Assembly (NCBI GenBank): GCA_011050085.1
Contig: DRGL01000028.1
Span: forward strand, 81,892 to 145,891
Reading direction: 5' to 3'
DNA from: Pricia antarctica
GTDB lineage: Bacteria > Bacteroidota > Bacteroidia > Flavobacteriales > Flavobacteriaceae
DNA length: 64,000 nucleotides
A program made the position numbers and the translations under genes. This document shows positions 1 to 11,200 of this stretch, one piece after another (the first letter of the stretch is position 1; every line of letters starts with the position of its first letter). Under the pieces are notes generated by a model, which searched no databases, was not told the origin of the DNA, and was given only the letters and a program-made list of their open reading frames with translations.

Positions 1-850
1 CGTTCGAAACATAGATGTCAGGCCAAAAATCTTGGTTGATATCACTCACTATTACGCCAAGGCCAAAACCAATTAGACTACCGTAAATACCAGAGCTCTC
101 ACTGACATCCACAAATTTACCATTGTCGTTTCGCAATAGCATATCACCTACGCCTTTAAAAATATCGGGTACCCCTTCCCAATCTTGCGCACGAACGTTA
201 CGTTGCTCGGCATAGCCCAAACTGTTTACGGGAACGTTGCTATTGTTTAAAATATAGGCATCTAAATCACCATCCTTATCGTAATCAAAGAAGGAAGTCT
301 GAGTTGTGAATCCTGATTTGTCTAAATTGTATTCTGCTGCTTTTTCGGTGAATGTTAAATCTCCATTGTTGATGTATAAATCGTTATCATGGTTGTTGCC
401 TTCCATATTTCCTGCATTGCTAACATATATATCCAAAAAGCCATCTCCGTTGATGTCAACCATAGTTACACCTGTAGACCAAGGTTTATTGCCTTTGACA
501 CCTGCTTTTTCAGATAAATCCTCAAACTTCATGTTCCCTTTGTTAAGAAAAAGTTTGTTACCGCCCATGTTGGCGGTAAGGTAGATATCCGCTAGACCAT
601 CATTATTTATATCCCCGATTGCAACGCCGCCACCATTATAGAAATTACGATATTCAAATATGTTGAAATTTTTTTGGTTTACGACCTCATTTATAAAGTC
701 GATACCGGTGTCTTCCGATGGAAGTAACGTGAACAACGTTTCTTTTTTTTCAATATTGTCAGTTGTTTCCTCTTTTTCTGAAGTACAGGAAACCATCAAC
801 AGAAGCAAGCTTAAGATTGTAAAATATTTAATTTGTTTAAAAATTGTCAT
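1..850 (-). CDS. VCBS/FG-GAP repeat lipoprotein, 5' part (partial)
   Basis: The gene starts at the ATG at 850 and runs off the left edge, so only the first 283 codons are present. The N-terminus is a lipoprotein signal ending at Cys22 (context LLLLMVSC). It is followed by repeated calcium-binding FG-GAP/VCBS motifs: DINNDGLADIYL, DINGDGFLDIYV, DYDKDGDLDAYI and DINQDFWPDIYV. Such proteins form beta-propellers, and in Bacteroidota they often carry a C-terminal ASPIC/UnbV domain, which would lie outside this window. A surface-exposed binding role is inferred from the family; no enzyme motif is visible. It probably belongs to a unit left of the window. A decayed fragment of a similar protein lies immediately upstream at 867-1091. 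Confidence 0.85.
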   Translation of the reverse strand, partial: MTIFKQIKYFTILSLLLLMVSCTSEKEETTDNIEKKETLFTLLPSEDTGIDFINEVVNQKNFNIFEYRNFYNGGGVAIGDINNDGLADIYLTANMGGNKLFLNKGNMKFEDLSEKAGVKGNKPWSTGVTMVDINGDGFLDIYVSNAGNMEGNNHDNDLYINNGDLTFTEKAAEYNLDKSGFTTQTSFFDYDKDGDLDAYILNNSNVPVNSLGYAEQRNVRAQDWEGVPDIFKGVGDMLLRNDNGKFVDVSESSGIYGSLIGFGLGVIVSDINQDFWPDIYVSN

Positions 851-866
851 ATTTCTGTATTAGTCT

Positions 867-1091
867 TTAGCCAAAAAAACGGCACACTGGTTCATGCCTA
901 CGTCGTTCTTCTTCTTCTGACCTAACTGGATTTATGATATCGTACGAATATTTTCCGAAAACGTCAAGGTCCTGATTTTTAGTCAATATTAGGCTTCCGT
1001 TTCTATCATTTTGCAAAATTAGACCATGAGAAGCGTCCGTCCTACCCAATCGGTTGCTAATTTCAAAGTTCTTCTTACAATTAACAAATCT
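867..1091 (-). pseudogene. Decayed C-terminal fragment of a VCBS/ASPIC-type protein
   Basis: An open stretch with no ATG (only a TTG at 1049) and a stop at 1092-1094. It translates to a sequence with the pattern NFEISNRLGRTDASHGLILQ followed by NDRNGSLIL. This resembles the C-terminal part of large VCBS/ASPIC proteins, where a segment of the form GNF...E.GRYDAS.G..L.GDGNG.F is usual. The tail (RSEEEERRRHEPVCRFFG) does not look like a normal family ending. I infer a remnant of a second VCBS gene upstream of the intact one. The similarity is from memory and short, so confidence is low; it could be chance. Confidence 0.3.
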
Positions 1092-1701
1092 TTAAAAGCG
1101 TAACGATTACCGTTGATGTGAGTGATGTAGTTTACGGTAAAATTCTGTAGACTTTTGTTTGATTTTTTAGTAGAAAGTCAGCATCTTTAATCTTGAAGAT
1201 ATGATACTAATTTCTACGGCGATATTCCATTTAAAATTGTTCTTTATTTACTATTAGGGTAACGGTCGCTGTTTTAATCGATATGTGCCTAGTTGTACTC
1301 TTTCACTCACTTGAATTTACCGACATCCAATCCTAAATATGTTAAAAGCGGCTGTATTGATATGCGGGTTTTTTTAAGCTAATGGTTCAGCCCCCTTTAA
1401 CTTAGAAATATTCGTTAATTAATCTTCGAAGGATACACCTTAAACATAGTGCGAAAATTTTTGAATTAGAAAATGATAATTTTATCCACTTATAAACCGC
1501 AAAGTGTATATAGTAATACGATAATTCTCGTGTAGTTTATGGTTTAAATAGTTTGACAAAAGACTCATTGCGAAAGAGGCTGAAAATGAAAGACGTCAAA
1601 CGCTATCCAAATCATTTAATATTTGATAGAATATGTGCTCCGAATTGAATTTTCATCAAATAATCCGATATATTTAACGCTGAAATAACTCAATTCATAA
1701 T
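1092..1701. other. Long AT-rich intergenic region upstream of the symporter gene
   Basis: No gene was recognised in about 600 bases. There are short inverted AACG/CGTT pairs around 1099-1115 and 1260-1275 that could be regulator sites, but none is a convincing long palindrome. The only promoter-like element I could place is the one at 1645-1676. Confidence 0.4.
1645..1676 (+). promoter_or_regulatory. Possible promoter of the Na+/sugar symporter gene
   Basis: TTG at 1645-1647, a 21-base spacer, and TATATTTA at 1669-1676. This differs from the Bacteroidota consensus TTTG-N17-23-TAnnTTTG in the last base of the -7 element. It lies 25 bases before the ATG at 1702. Confidence 0.35.
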
Positions 1702-3354
1702 ATGGTAGGAATACTCTCATTTTTAGGCTTTACTATTTTGGTAGCCGTTATCGCATATTTAGCTACCCGTACGACTGATGAAAATTCCTCTGATGGTTAT
1801 TTTTTGGGTGGGAGGAGCCTTACCGCTGGGGTAATCGCAGGGTCATTGCTTTTGACCAACCTTTCAACGGAACAGATTGTTGGCCTTAACGGTAGCGCCT
1901 ATAAAGACGGATTGTCGGTCATGGCCTGGGAAACCCTTGCTGCCATAGCCATGGTAGTAACGGCCATATTTTTATTGCCCCGTTATTTAAAAGAAGGTCT
2001 TACCACAGTGCCCCAATTTTTAGCGAAACGATTTGATGTAGCCACAAAAACGATTACCTCGGGGCTTTTTCTGACTGGTTATGTGGTTGTGCTTCTGCCC
2101 GTTATTTTATATTCCGGTTCTGTAGCTATCAGTGGCATGTTCGATGTTCCCACACTTTTAGATGTTTCGGATAATGTGGCATTAGTAATCTGCATTTGGG
2201 GGATTGGTATAATAGGTTCGATATATGCTGTCTTCGGAGGCTTGAAAGCAGTTGTTGTGTCGGATAGTATAAATGCTATAGGACTAATTATTGGTGGGAT
2301 TATGATTCCTGTTTTCGGTCTGATGGCCATTGGTGATGGGAGTGTTTTAGGGGGATTGGACACGCTGATTTCTAGCAATCCGGAAAGATTCGATTCTACG
2401 GGTGAAACTGGACAGGAAGTTCCCTTTTCAACAATTTTCACCGGAATGATGTTGGTGCAGCTATTCTATTGGGGAACTAACCAACAAATTATTCAACGTG
2501 CCCTAGGAGCCAAAAACTTGGCAGAAGGTCAAAAAGGATTATTATTGGCCTCTTTTTTAAAGATTTTGGGACCATTGATATTGGTTCTGCCAGGTATGAT
2601 TGCCTATCATTATTTTGATGGCGGATTGGCATCAAGCGATTTGGCCTATCCCGAGCTGGTGCGTGCCGTTCTACCAAAACCTTTGGTAGGCTTTTTTGCG
2701 GCAGTGCTCTTTGGCGCCATTTTGAGTTCGTTCAATAGTGTACTAAATAGTTCCGTGACGCTTTTTGGAATTGACATCTATAAGCAACATATCAATCCGG
2801 AAGCTTCGGAAAGGACGGTGGTTAAATATGGAAAAATATTTGGTATTTGCCTTGCCTTAGCTGCCATGTTCATAGCACCACTTATTAAAGACGCAGGAAG
2901 TCTGTTTAATTATTTGCAGGAGATAAATGGTATTTATAGTATCCCCATATTTACAATTATCGTAATAGGATATTTAACTAAAAGGGTTCCCGCCATTGCC
3001 GCTAAAATTGGTATTATTTCAGGCTCCTTACTTTATATAGTCAGTCAGTTCATAGTCGGGCCGAGCCTTAAGGAAAATGCATTGGAAGCCGCTAAAGCTG
3101 CAGGCATAACCGACCCTACTGAATTAGGTTTGGTAGAGGCGGAAGCCTATCCGCATTATCTGCATGTTATGGCCATTCTCTTTCTTGCTAATATGTTAAT
3201 TATGTTGATTATAGGAAAGATATGGCCACGAAAAGAAGCTTTTGTACTTGAATATAGCAAACAGGTTGATATAAAGCCTTATCGCTACGTAAACCAAGTA
3301 GGCATCTTGGTTTGCGTTATTGTAATTGGTATTTACGTTTATTTTGCGAAGTAG
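1702..3354 (+). CDS. Sodium/sugar symporter of the SSS family (SGLT-like), probable xylose or hexose transporter
   Basis: A 550-residue, strongly hydrophobic inner-membrane protein, close in length to Vibrio vSGLT (about 543). Motifs at vSGLT sugar-site positions are visible: TNLSTEQ at 52-59 with Gln59, WETLA with Glu77, and FYWGTNQQ at 255-262 with Asn260. The family imports a monosaccharide with Na+. It is convergent with xylB-xylA and shares a bidirectional terminator with them, so xylose is a sensible substrate. Glucose or galactose is equally possible from sequence alone. It is also the only sugar permease of the inner membrane in the window, which matters for the neighbouring maltose locus. 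Confidence 0.85.
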   Translation: MVGILSFLGFTILVAVIAYLATRTTDENSSDGYFLGGRSLTAGVIAGSLLLTNLSTEQIVGLNGSAYKDGLSVMAWETLAAIAMVVTAIFLLPRYLKEGLTTVPQFLAKRFDVATKTITSGLFLTGYVVVLLPVILYSGSVAISGMFDVPTLLDVSDNVALVICIWGIGIIGSIYAVFGGLKAVVVSDSINAIGLIIGGIMIPVFGLMAIGDGSVLGGLDTLISSNPERFDSTGETGQEVPFSTIFTGMMLVQLFYWGTNQQIIQRALGAKNLAEGQKGLLLASFLKILGPLILVLPGMIAYHYFDGGLASSDLAYPELVRAVLPKPLVGFFAAVLFGAILSSFNSVLNSSVTLFGIDIYKQHINPEASERTVVKYGKIFGICLALAAMFIAPLIKDAGSLFNYLQEINGIYSIPIFTIIVIGYLTKRVPAIAAKIGIISGSLLYIVSQFIVGPSLKENALEAAKAAGITDPTELGLVEAEAYPHYLHVMAILFLANMLIMLIIGKIWPRKEAFVLEYSKQVDIKPYRYVNQVGILVCVIVIGIYVYFAK

Positions 3355-3421
3355 TCTTATGGTTTCAACCTTTGTATTTCGTTAGCACTAGTTTTCAAGT
3401 ATTTCCATTTCATAAGAAATG

Positions 3422-3458
3422 AAAAAAGGAGCCACAGTTTCGTGTGGCTCCTTTTTTT
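3422..3458. terminator. Bidirectional intrinsic terminator between the symporter gene and xylA
   Basis: A perfect 9-bp stem (GGAGCCACA at 3428-3436, TGTGGCTCC at 3443-3451) with a 6-base loop, flanked by an A run on the left and a T run on the right. It can therefore act in both directions, and it lies between two convergent genes. Confidence 0.85.
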
Positions 3459-3477
3459 GTAACTGAAAATGATAATT

Positions 3478-4803
3478 CTAGATGTACTGATTGATAATAT
3501 TTTCAAATAGCTCTTGCTTACCGCTTTGCAATTCGAGCTCCCCATTTTCTTTGGCGATTTCATACAGGTCTTTGAACTCCAGTTTCCCGTTTTCAAAATC
3601 CTTACCTTTCGCTGAATCGAAAGAGCTGTAGCGTTTTTTGCGAAGGTCATCGTAATTAGAGGAGGTGATGATTTTATCCGCTGTAAGCAATGCCCTGGCA
3701 AAGGTATCGGCACCGCCGATATGTGCGTGAAAAACGTCGTCCATGTCCGTGGAATTTCTTCGAATTTTCGCGTCGAAATTAACACCACCGCCTTGCAATC
3801 CGCCGGCTTTCAAGAATACCAGCATCGCTTCGGTTACCTCCATCACATTATTGGGGAATTGATCGGTATCCCATCCATTCTGATAATCGCCTCTATTGGC
3901 ATCGATGCTACCTAACATGCCGTGAGCGGCGGCAATTTCCAATTCATGTTGCATCGTGTGGCTGGCCAAAGTTGCATGGTTGACCTCGATATTTAATTTA
4001 AAATCGTCCTGTAAACCATATTGATGTAAAAATCCAACTACGGTCGCGCTATCGAAATCATATTGGTGCTTCATCGGTTCCATAGGTTTAGGTTCGATCA
4101 AGAACGAACCTTTAAAACCTTGACCTCGGGCATAATCCCGGGCCATGCCCAAGAATCGGCCCATATGATCAAGTTCACGTTTCATATCGGTGCTCAATAA
4201 AGACATATAGCCTTCACGACCACCCCAAAAAACATAATTTTCGCCCTCTAATGCCATAGTGGCATCTATAGCCAACTTGATTTGTCCGCCTGCGCGTGCC
4301 AAGACGTTAAAATCCGGATTCGTAGATGCACCGTTCATGTATCTAGGATTAGAAAAACAATTGGCGGTTCCCCATAAAAGTTTCACTCCAGATTCCTCTT
4401 TCTTTCCTTTGATATAGTCAACGATAGTAGCCAATCGCTTTTCGGATTCTGCAAAGGTCGCGGCTTCTTGAATAAGATCAAAATCGTGGAAACAGAAGTA
4501 ATCAAATCCCATTTTAGTGATGAACTCAAAAGCAGCGTCAGCTTTGGCCTTGGCTGCTTCAACAGCGTCACTTGGTGCATCCCAGGGAAAATTCTGTGTT
4601 CCAGGACCGAAAGGGTCGGCACCTTGGCCGCAGAATGTATGCCAATAGGCTATGGCGAATTTAAAATGTTCGCGCATGGTTTTTCCGGCAACTGTCTGAT
4701 CAGGATTATACCATTTAAAGGCCAATGGATTGTCGGAATCTTTGCCTTCATATTTGATTTCGCCAATTCCCTTGAAATATTCTTTTTCTCCTAGTACTGC
4801 CAT
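3478..4803 (-). CDS. xylA: Xylose isomerase
   Basis: A 441-residue cytoplasmic enzyme converting D-xylose to D-xylulose; this is the usual length of the long (group II) xylose isomerases. Catalytic and metal motifs are intact: [11 protein letters not shown] with His106 and Asp109, [15 protein letters not shown] with Glu237 and Lys239, the [19 protein letters not shown] segment, and [20 protein letters not shown]. It follows xylB on the minus strand with a 141-base spacer, so the pair is probably co-transcribed. A hairpin terminator follows the gene. Confidence 0.97.
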   Translation of the reverse strand: MAVLGEKEYFKGIGEIKYEGKDSDNPLAFKWYNPDQTVAGKTMREHFKFAIAYWHTFCGQGADPFGPGTQNFPWDAPSDAVEAAKAKADAAFEFITKMGFDYFCFHDFDLIQEAATFAESEKRLATIVDYIKGKKEESGVKLLWGTANCFSNPRYMNGASTNPDFNVLARAGGQIKLAIDATMALEGENYVFWGGREGYMSLLSTDMKRELDHMGRFLGMARDYARGQGFKGSFLIEPKPMEPMKHQYDFDSATVVGFLHQYGLQDDFKLNIEVNHATLASHTMQHELEIAAAHGMLGSIDANRGDYQNGWDTDQFPNNVMEVTEAMLVFLKAGGLQGGGVNFDAKIRRNSTDMDDVFHAHIGGADTFARALLTADKIITSSNYDDLRKKRYSSFDSAKGKDFENGKLEFKDLYEIAKENGELELQSGKQELFENIINQYI

Positions 4804-4944
4804 CTTTTATAATTGTTTAGTGTTACGAATGTTTTAATTGTTGTCGCTGTTTCCCGAAAGGAGAAATAACTTTCTTGTATTTGTTGGTATTAAAAAAACT
4901 CTAGGTTTACCGAACCATTTTCATCGGCTTTAGCAAAATAGATT

Positions 4945-6429
4945 TCAGGTATTTTCAAGCATTATTTCCAGTTCATTTTTCCATTTCTTATAGGCCGCTT
5001 CATAGTCATGCGATACTTCTGATGGCTTGAAACCCATCACGTAGTCATTCTCCATAATTCTTTTGCCGAAAGTTTCGAAATCTCCCTTATGCAATTCGCA
5101 AGCACGCGCTGCACCTATAGCTCCTGTGGTGTCATATATTTCTATTTCTTGTCCTATAAGCGTTGATATGGTATTTGAAAATATCTCTGAGCGAAATAGG
5201 TTATCGTTACCAGCACGAATAACACTAGCGGTAATACCGTCAGATTTCAAAATTTCCATGCCATATACAAAGGCGAAGGCGATGCCTTCCAAGGCTGCCC
5301 TGCATAAATGGGCTTTACCGTGATTATTGAGGTTGATATTTGCCATTCGAGTGCCTAAACTCCGATTATTCAATACGCGTTCGGCGCCATTACCAAAGGG
5401 GTGTATTGTGATTCCGTCTGATCCTATCGGTACAGTATTTGCCAACGCGTTCATTTCGTTGTAATCCGATACGTCGAGATTGTTCATGAGCCACCGGTAC
5501 ATAATGCCTGCTCCATTTATACAGGCCATCTTTCCAATTCTGGTAGTATTCGTAGTATAGTTTACATGGGCAAAGTTATTGACTCTAGAACTTTCTTTTA
5601 CGGATAGACTATCGGTAATGGCATAGATAACTCCAGATGTACCTCCAGTAGCGGCTACTTCACCTGGCTTGAATACATTCAAGGATAGGGCATTGTTCGG
5701 TTGGTCGCCTGCCCTATAATAAATTGCGGTACCTTCTTTCAAACCCGATTCGGATGCCCCTTTTTCAGAAACCTTGGATTGAGATGAGAACGTATCAACA
5801 ATTTTGGGGACTAAATTCTCATCAATTCCGTAATACTCCAACAACCAATCGGATATCGATTCGGACTTAAAATCCCAAAAGACACCTTCGGAAAGGCCAG
5901 ATATGGTGGTGTTAATTTCGCCACTTAGTTTATACGCAATATAATCTCCAGGCAGCATGAACTTGTAGACATTGGCATACGTATCGGGTTCATTTTCTTT
6001 TACCCACTTTAGTTTCGAAGCAGTAAAATTCGCCGGAGAGTTTAAAAGGTGTTCCGCACACTTTTCATTTCCCAAGTCATCAAAAGCTTTTTGACCGATT
6101 TCAACAGCTCTGCTATCACACCAAATGATAGAATCCCGTAGCGGTTTTCCGTCTTTATCAACGACGACCAAGCCATGCATTTGATAAGAAATGCCAATGC
6201 CAGTTATATCGGAAGCTTTGATATTGTTACCCGTTATCAATGATTGAGTAGCCTTACAAACATGTGTCCACCAAGCATCGGGATGCTGTTCTGCCCAACC
6301 ATTTTCTAAAGCAGTCATTTCCATTTCGATTTTGGGCTCGCTGACAACTGAGATGCTTTTGCCTGTGGCAGTCTCTATCAGTGCCGCTTTTATGGAAGAA
6401 CTACCAATGTCATAACCGATGGAATACAT
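4945..6429 (-). CDS. xylB: Xylulokinase (FGGY family)
   Basis: A 494-residue FGGY carbohydrate kinase phosphorylating D-xylulose to xylulose-5-phosphate for the pentose phosphate pathway. Visible features are the N-terminal ATPase motif YDIGSSSIKAAL, QMHGLV at 83-88 (the Met-His pair of xylulokinases), RAGDQPNNAL with the likely catalytic base Asp242, and the glycine-rich ATP loop AATGGTSGVIYA around 259-270. It lies upstream of xylA on the minus strand. About 250 bases separate it from the susD terminator, so it should have its own promoter. I could not place a clear TAnnTTTG there. Confidence 0.95.
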   Translation of the reverse strand: MYSIGYDIGSSSIKAALIETATGKSISVVSEPKIEMEMTALENGWAEQHPDAWWTHVCKATQSLITGNNIKASDITGIGISYQMHGLVVVDKDGKPLRDSIIWCDSRAVEIGQKAFDDLGNEKCAEHLLNSPANFTASKLKWVKENEPDTYANVYKFMLPGDYIAYKLSGEINTTISGLSEGVFWDFKSESISDWLLEYYGIDENLVPKIVDTFSSQSKVSEKGASESGLKEGTAIYYRAGDQPNNALSLNVFKPGEVAATGGTSGVIYAITDSLSVKESSRVNNFAHVNYTTNTTRIGKMACINGAGIMYRWLMNNLDVSDYNEMNALANTVPIGSDGITIHPFGNGAERVLNNRSLGTRMANINLNNHGKAHLCRAALEGIAFAFVYGMEILKSDGITASVIRAGNDNLFRSEIFSNTISTLIGQEIEIYDTTGAIGAARACELHKGDFETFGKRIMENDYVMGFKPSEVSHDYEAAYKKWKNELEIMLENT

Positions 6430-6630
6430 ATATTTGGAGCTGTTAAAAGTGGAAAGCCAAGTTATCGTTTTTGTTTTGATATGGCAAAAAACTCCGTGAA
6501 AATGTTCGAGAATTACCTACCCGTCTTTTTATCTATGCGTTCGGATATACATATAACTCGGAAACCGTATATATAGGCTTCTCATCCCGAACTAACCACG
6601 ATATTGACATGAATTTTAAGCATAAAAAAA

Positions 6631-6658
6631 GGTCCTGACAATATATATTGTCAGGACC
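6631..6658 (-). terminator. Terminator of the susC-susD unit
   Basis: A perfect 28-base palindrome (arm GGTCCTGACAATAT), flanked by A7 on the left and TTTT on the right. On the minus strand, downstream of susD, it forms a strong stem followed by a U run. It separates the susCD unit from xylB. Confidence 0.85.
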
Positions 6659-6685
6659 TTTTAATCATTTAAAAACTAAATAATT

Positions 6686-8275
6686 TTAATAACCAGGATT
6701 TTGTACCAAATTCGGATTTGCTAGAACATCAGCTAAGGGTACTGGAAATATCTCTAAATGGTCATCTCCAGCATCTTTCAAATGCCAAGCCCTTGTATAC
6801 TGACCGAATCGAATTAAGTCTTGTCTTCTAGAAATCTCTTGATACATTTCCCTACCGCGTTCAGCCAATAATTCGGCTTCCCCAACATTGGTCAAGGGAG
6901 ATGCGCCCCGATTTGTTCTAAGTTCGTTAATCATTGCGGTCACATCAGTACCCATTCTGAACATGGCTTCTGCTTTCATTAAATAATCATCGGCGTAGCG
7001 ATACCTTATGATATGTCTTCTGGCATGCCCCCCTTCTTCATTGGGATGATATTTTAACATTCTGGTTCCCGCAGTTTCTAACACCGCATTATCGGCAGGT
7101 GCAGTATATTCTGGCTTCTCTGCCTCCTTCGTAAATACCAAGGGAACAGCACCAACATTATCTCTTGCAGTTAACGGCGTGCCATCTTGTTCGTATTGTT
7201 GTCCAATTAAGAAACCATAACCGATACCTAAATTATCGGCATTGGCTGTTGTTGGATCCGGTACAAAACCTCTGCGTTCTTCTTGTCCATCACCTTGATA
7301 ATTTGTGTCGGGATCCCCTTCGAAAGATTGATAGAACTCAGAAAGTGTCACAAAACCATTCCAACCACCACCCGTATTATCGGGAGAATTTAGATTGTAG
7401 TGAAGGGTAAGCCAAGATCTCCACTCAGTACTCGATGGTGACCACCAAATAGTCTCCACATCATTACTTGGCCTAAAAATGTCAAAGAAATCTCCAGGTG
7501 CTGCCAACGCGTAACCATTTGAGGCTATTTCGTCTACTGCATCTATTACGATTTGCATATCTGCAGCATCCGGTTCTGTACCAAGATAAACGTGCTTGTT
7601 CAAATGCAAATTTGCCAATAAATGTCTTGCCGTAGCTTTTGAGGGAGACGATTTTAAAGATATCGCATCAGTGGAAGTAACATCCGGCAGGTCTCGTATA
7701 GCGATGTTCAAATCTGATACAATGCTATCTATGGCCGCTTGCCCCGTCAATACCTCAGGAATGGCACTATTGGGTAGATTTACATCCCTGTAAGGAACTT
7801 GTCTCCACATATCCAATATCCAATTCATTGACCAAGCTCTATAAAAATGGGCTGCAGCCTTTATCTCTGTGATATTTCCATCCGAAGTATTGGTACTTCG
7901 TGGGTTAATAACCCGGGTAGCATTTATGGTAACGCTATTAAGTTCTCGCCAAGTGTTGACGATGTCTTGTAGTTCTGCGTTCCAAGTTTGCCTGTGCAAA
8001 GCTAACCATCTCCCGTTATCCCCCCAGTCTGTTCCACGCGTAGGAACAAAATATTCGTCTGTAGATACTTCGTTCATAGCGAAAAGGCCATCTTGAGTTG
8101 CCAAATTACCGTTCGCAATGATATTTTGAATATTGGCAACTTCCGACTCAGCATCAGCAACTCCCGCAAAACCTGTAGTAATAAGCGAATCCGTGGGTTC
8201 TATTTCCAAATCGGTACATGAAAGTGCAAGGCTTATTGCAAGCGTTACGCACACGTAATTGAATATATTTTTCAT
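6686..8275 (-). CDS. SusD/RagB-type glycan-binding outer-membrane lipoprotein
   Basis: 529 residues with a lipoprotein signal ending at Cys20 (LALSCTDLEI), then the usual SusD start EPTDSLITTGFAG and helical TPR-like segments. The C-terminal RADDYLLKAEA-type motif appears as YRYADDYLMKAEAMFRMG, followed by INELRTNRGASPL and REMYQEISRRQDLIRFGQY. SusD forms the lid of the SusC channel and captures oligosaccharides. It lies 17 bases after susC in one operon. No SusE/SusF-type binding lipoprotein follows, unlike many starch loci. The substrate is inferred to be maltodextrin or another alpha-glucan from the adjacent GH65/GH13 genes; a xylo-oligosaccharide is the alternative because of xylAB. Confidence 0.92.
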   Translation of the reverse strand: MKNIFNYVCVTLAISLALSCTDLEIEPTDSLITTGFAGVADAESEVANIQNIIANGNLATQDGLFAMNEVSTDEYFVPTRGTDWGDNGRWLALHRQTWNAELQDIVNTWRELNSVTINATRVINPRSTNTSDGNITEIKAAAHFYRAWSMNWILDMWRQVPYRDVNLPNSAIPEVLTGQAAIDSIVSDLNIAIRDLPDVTSTDAISLKSSPSKATARHLLANLHLNKHVYLGTEPDAADMQIVIDAVDEIASNGYALAAPGDFFDIFRPSNDVETIWWSPSSTEWRSWLTLHYNLNSPDNTGGGWNGFVTLSEFYQSFEGDPDTNYQGDGQEERRGFVPDPTTANADNLGIGYGFLIGQQYEQDGTPLTARDNVGAVPLVFTKEAEKPEYTAPADNAVLETAGTRMLKYHPNEEGGHARRHIIRYRYADDYLMKAEAMFRMGTDVTAMINELRTNRGASPLTNVGEAELLAERGREMYQEISRRQDLIRFGQYTRAWHLKDAGDDHLEIFPVPLADVLANPNLVQNPGY

Positions 8276-8292
8276 AATTATTTTTTTTTACT

Positions 8293-11200
8293 TTAAAATG
8301 TGACATTAAATCCGATACTATACGTTCTTGGTCTCGGATATGAGAGATAGTCGATTCCAGCAGAAGGTAAACCGTTGGCTGGAATGTTGTCTGTACTGAC
8401 CTCTGGATCCAAACCGCTGTAATCAGTAATTAAAAATAGATTCTGGCCAATAGCACTCAAACGCATACTTTTGAATAGTCCATCTCCGCTTAAAGGAACA
8501 TTATAAGAGATCGACGCGGTCTGTAATCTAACAAAATCGCCTTTCTCCAGAAAATAAGTGCTAGGGTTTGTTGCGGATAAAACGACACCTTCATCGACAA
8601 CACTTTTCAAATTATTTCTACTTCCGATTTGCGGCGAAGCAAATAAGGCATTGGCCGTATTATTATAAACGTAAAAATCAAATTGACCGGAAAAGAATAA
8701 GGATGCATCCCAGTTTTTATAGCTCGCACTGGTTGATAGACCTGAAATAATCTTGGGTAACGCCGATTTATCGAGGACTTCCGGATCCGTTTCTACGTTA
8801 AAGTTCTCATCGACGGTGCGCAAATTATAGGTGTAAATTGGTTTGCCATTCGTTAATACCTGAGAAGTGGTGCCTGTAAGACCTTGACCATATAGGTTAC
8901 CTGCCTGAATGGTAGGACCATTATAATCTGTTATTTCATTTTCGTTATATGAAATATTGAAACTGGCGTTCCAATAAAAATCTTCAGAAGTTGCGATATC
9001 GTAATTCAGACCCAATTCAACTCCTTGATTTATCAGCGTACCATCCACATTTTGAAAAACGAAGGGGGTTGTAGCCGGTTGTACCGCAGGTAAATTCAAG
9101 AGAATATCGGTCGTCTCTTTTCGATATACATCAAAATTTCCGCTAAAACGGTCATTATTGAAACCGAAATCGATTCCCAGTCCGTATTGTGCGGTCGACT
9201 CCCATTTCAAATCAGGATTTGCAAATGCTACCTCAGAAGTAGCAGGAGTTGTTAACTGTGAATTATTTAAAACACCTAAACCGTTCCATCTTGTTCTATT
9301 CAGATAATTTCCATAACCTAAACCATCTTGATTACCGGTGATACCCCAGCTTAGCCTTAATTTCAAGGTTGAAACTGTTTCTTCGTTTATAAAACCTTCT
9401 TCATTGAGTTTCCATGCAAAGGCGGCAGATGGGAAATAGCCATATTTATTGTTGCCGCCAAATTTTGAAGAACCATCGGCCCTTACAGTAGCGGTAAATA
9501 AATACTTGTCTAAAAGTGTGTAATTGATTCTTCCGAAAAAGGATTGCAATTCATCCGTAAAATCAAAAGTGTCTGCCCTAAAAGCATCGATTGGAATACT
9601 GGGTAAAGGCAGTGTTGTGTCGCTTACACCTGGTGTCAGGCTCAAAATTCTAAATTGGTTTCCTGCATCGGTATTATCCTGAAAAGTACCGATACCATAG
9701 CCCTGATAATTACTAGCAAGATTTTCTGTAGCATCAAAGGTTTCTTGGGTTGTTCGGGCAATGGCATTCAGATCAGAGCCCCCGTAACCTTGTCCTAACA
9801 GATTTTCCCCTGATCTATTAAAGTCTTGATAGGAAAACCCAACCAATGCGTCCAAATTAGAATTTTCGAATTCTTTGGTATAGTTTAAAGTTAGTTCTAA
9901 CAACCTGTTTTCTGTATCTAAATTACTTACTGCCGCCCGTCCGTTATCCTGTACACCATTGCCCAAACCAAGTAATGATGGGCCGGCCACTTGAGCACGT
10001 GAGGATGTGGAAGTATCGAGACCGAAATTCACCTTTGCGGACAAATTCTCTGTAATGGCATATTCCAACGATAGATTTCCAAGAAATCTATCGGTTTGGG
10101 TATTGTCATCGTAAAAGGCCAATAAATTGGCAGGATTTAAGTCCGGATCTGTATTTGCCAAAGGATTAGCATTGAGCGTAGGATTGGCGTAATAGCTGGA
10201 GGCCAATAAATCACCATTACTACCTGCGGTTCTGCTTATAAAGGGCTTTTTATCATTGATTCTCGAAACGGTTCCCTGAAAATTAAGATTTAATTTGTCG
10301 TCAAAAAACCGTTGGCCTACATTAACTCTTCCTGTAATACGCTCCAAATCGGTATTTTCAATGATACCGAATTGCTTAGAATAGCCGAAAGTTGCCCTAA
10401 CATTGCCGCTGCCGTAATTTTGGGAATATGATAAGTTATTATCGGTCGAAGCCGTCGTTCTAAAAACATAATCTTGCCAGTCGGTCGAACCACCAAGGTC
10501 GGCACCGCCTCTTTCTACAAATTCCTCAGTACTCAACAAGTCAAATTTATTTGCCACCTCGGAAATGTTCAAATTGCTGGTAAAGCCCCATTGACCTTCT
10601 CTTCCACCACCTTTTCCAGATTTCGTGGTGATGACAACAACACCGTTAGCTCCCCTAGAACCATATATGGCTGTGGCGGAAGCATCTTTCAAAATACTCA
10701 TGCTTTCGATATCGTTGGGGTTTAAAAAGTTCAGAGGGTTTTTAGAGCCGCTTGATCCAACGCCGACATCAGATCCATCTGCAGATACGCTTTCGTTAGA
10801 TACCGGAACGCCATCGACAACGAACAAAGGGCTGTTATTTCCCCTGACAGATGCAGTACCTCTAATTCGCAATGAAATACCGGCACCTGGTTCTCCACTA
10901 GACTGTGATATCTGTACGCCTGCCGTTTTACCTTGAATCAGCTGTTCTGGTGAACTTATTATACCTTTATTGAAATCTTCAGATTGGACTGCAGATACAG
11001 CACCGGTCGCATCTTTAATAGTAGTCTGACCATAACCAATAATAACTACTTCATCCAACGCCTGTGCATCTTCTTGAAGCGTTACATCGATATTGGTTTG
11101 CCCATTCACGGCGACTTCTTGGTTGGCGTACCCAATGTAACTGAATACTAGAGTAGCATCCTCGGGCACATCATTTAAAGTATAATTACCGTCAAAATCG

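Noticed and set aside
2079..2441. Open frame on the strand opposite the symporter gene
   Set aside because: It is a shadow of the strongly supported SSS gene, with proline/serine-rich low-complexity translation and no motif.
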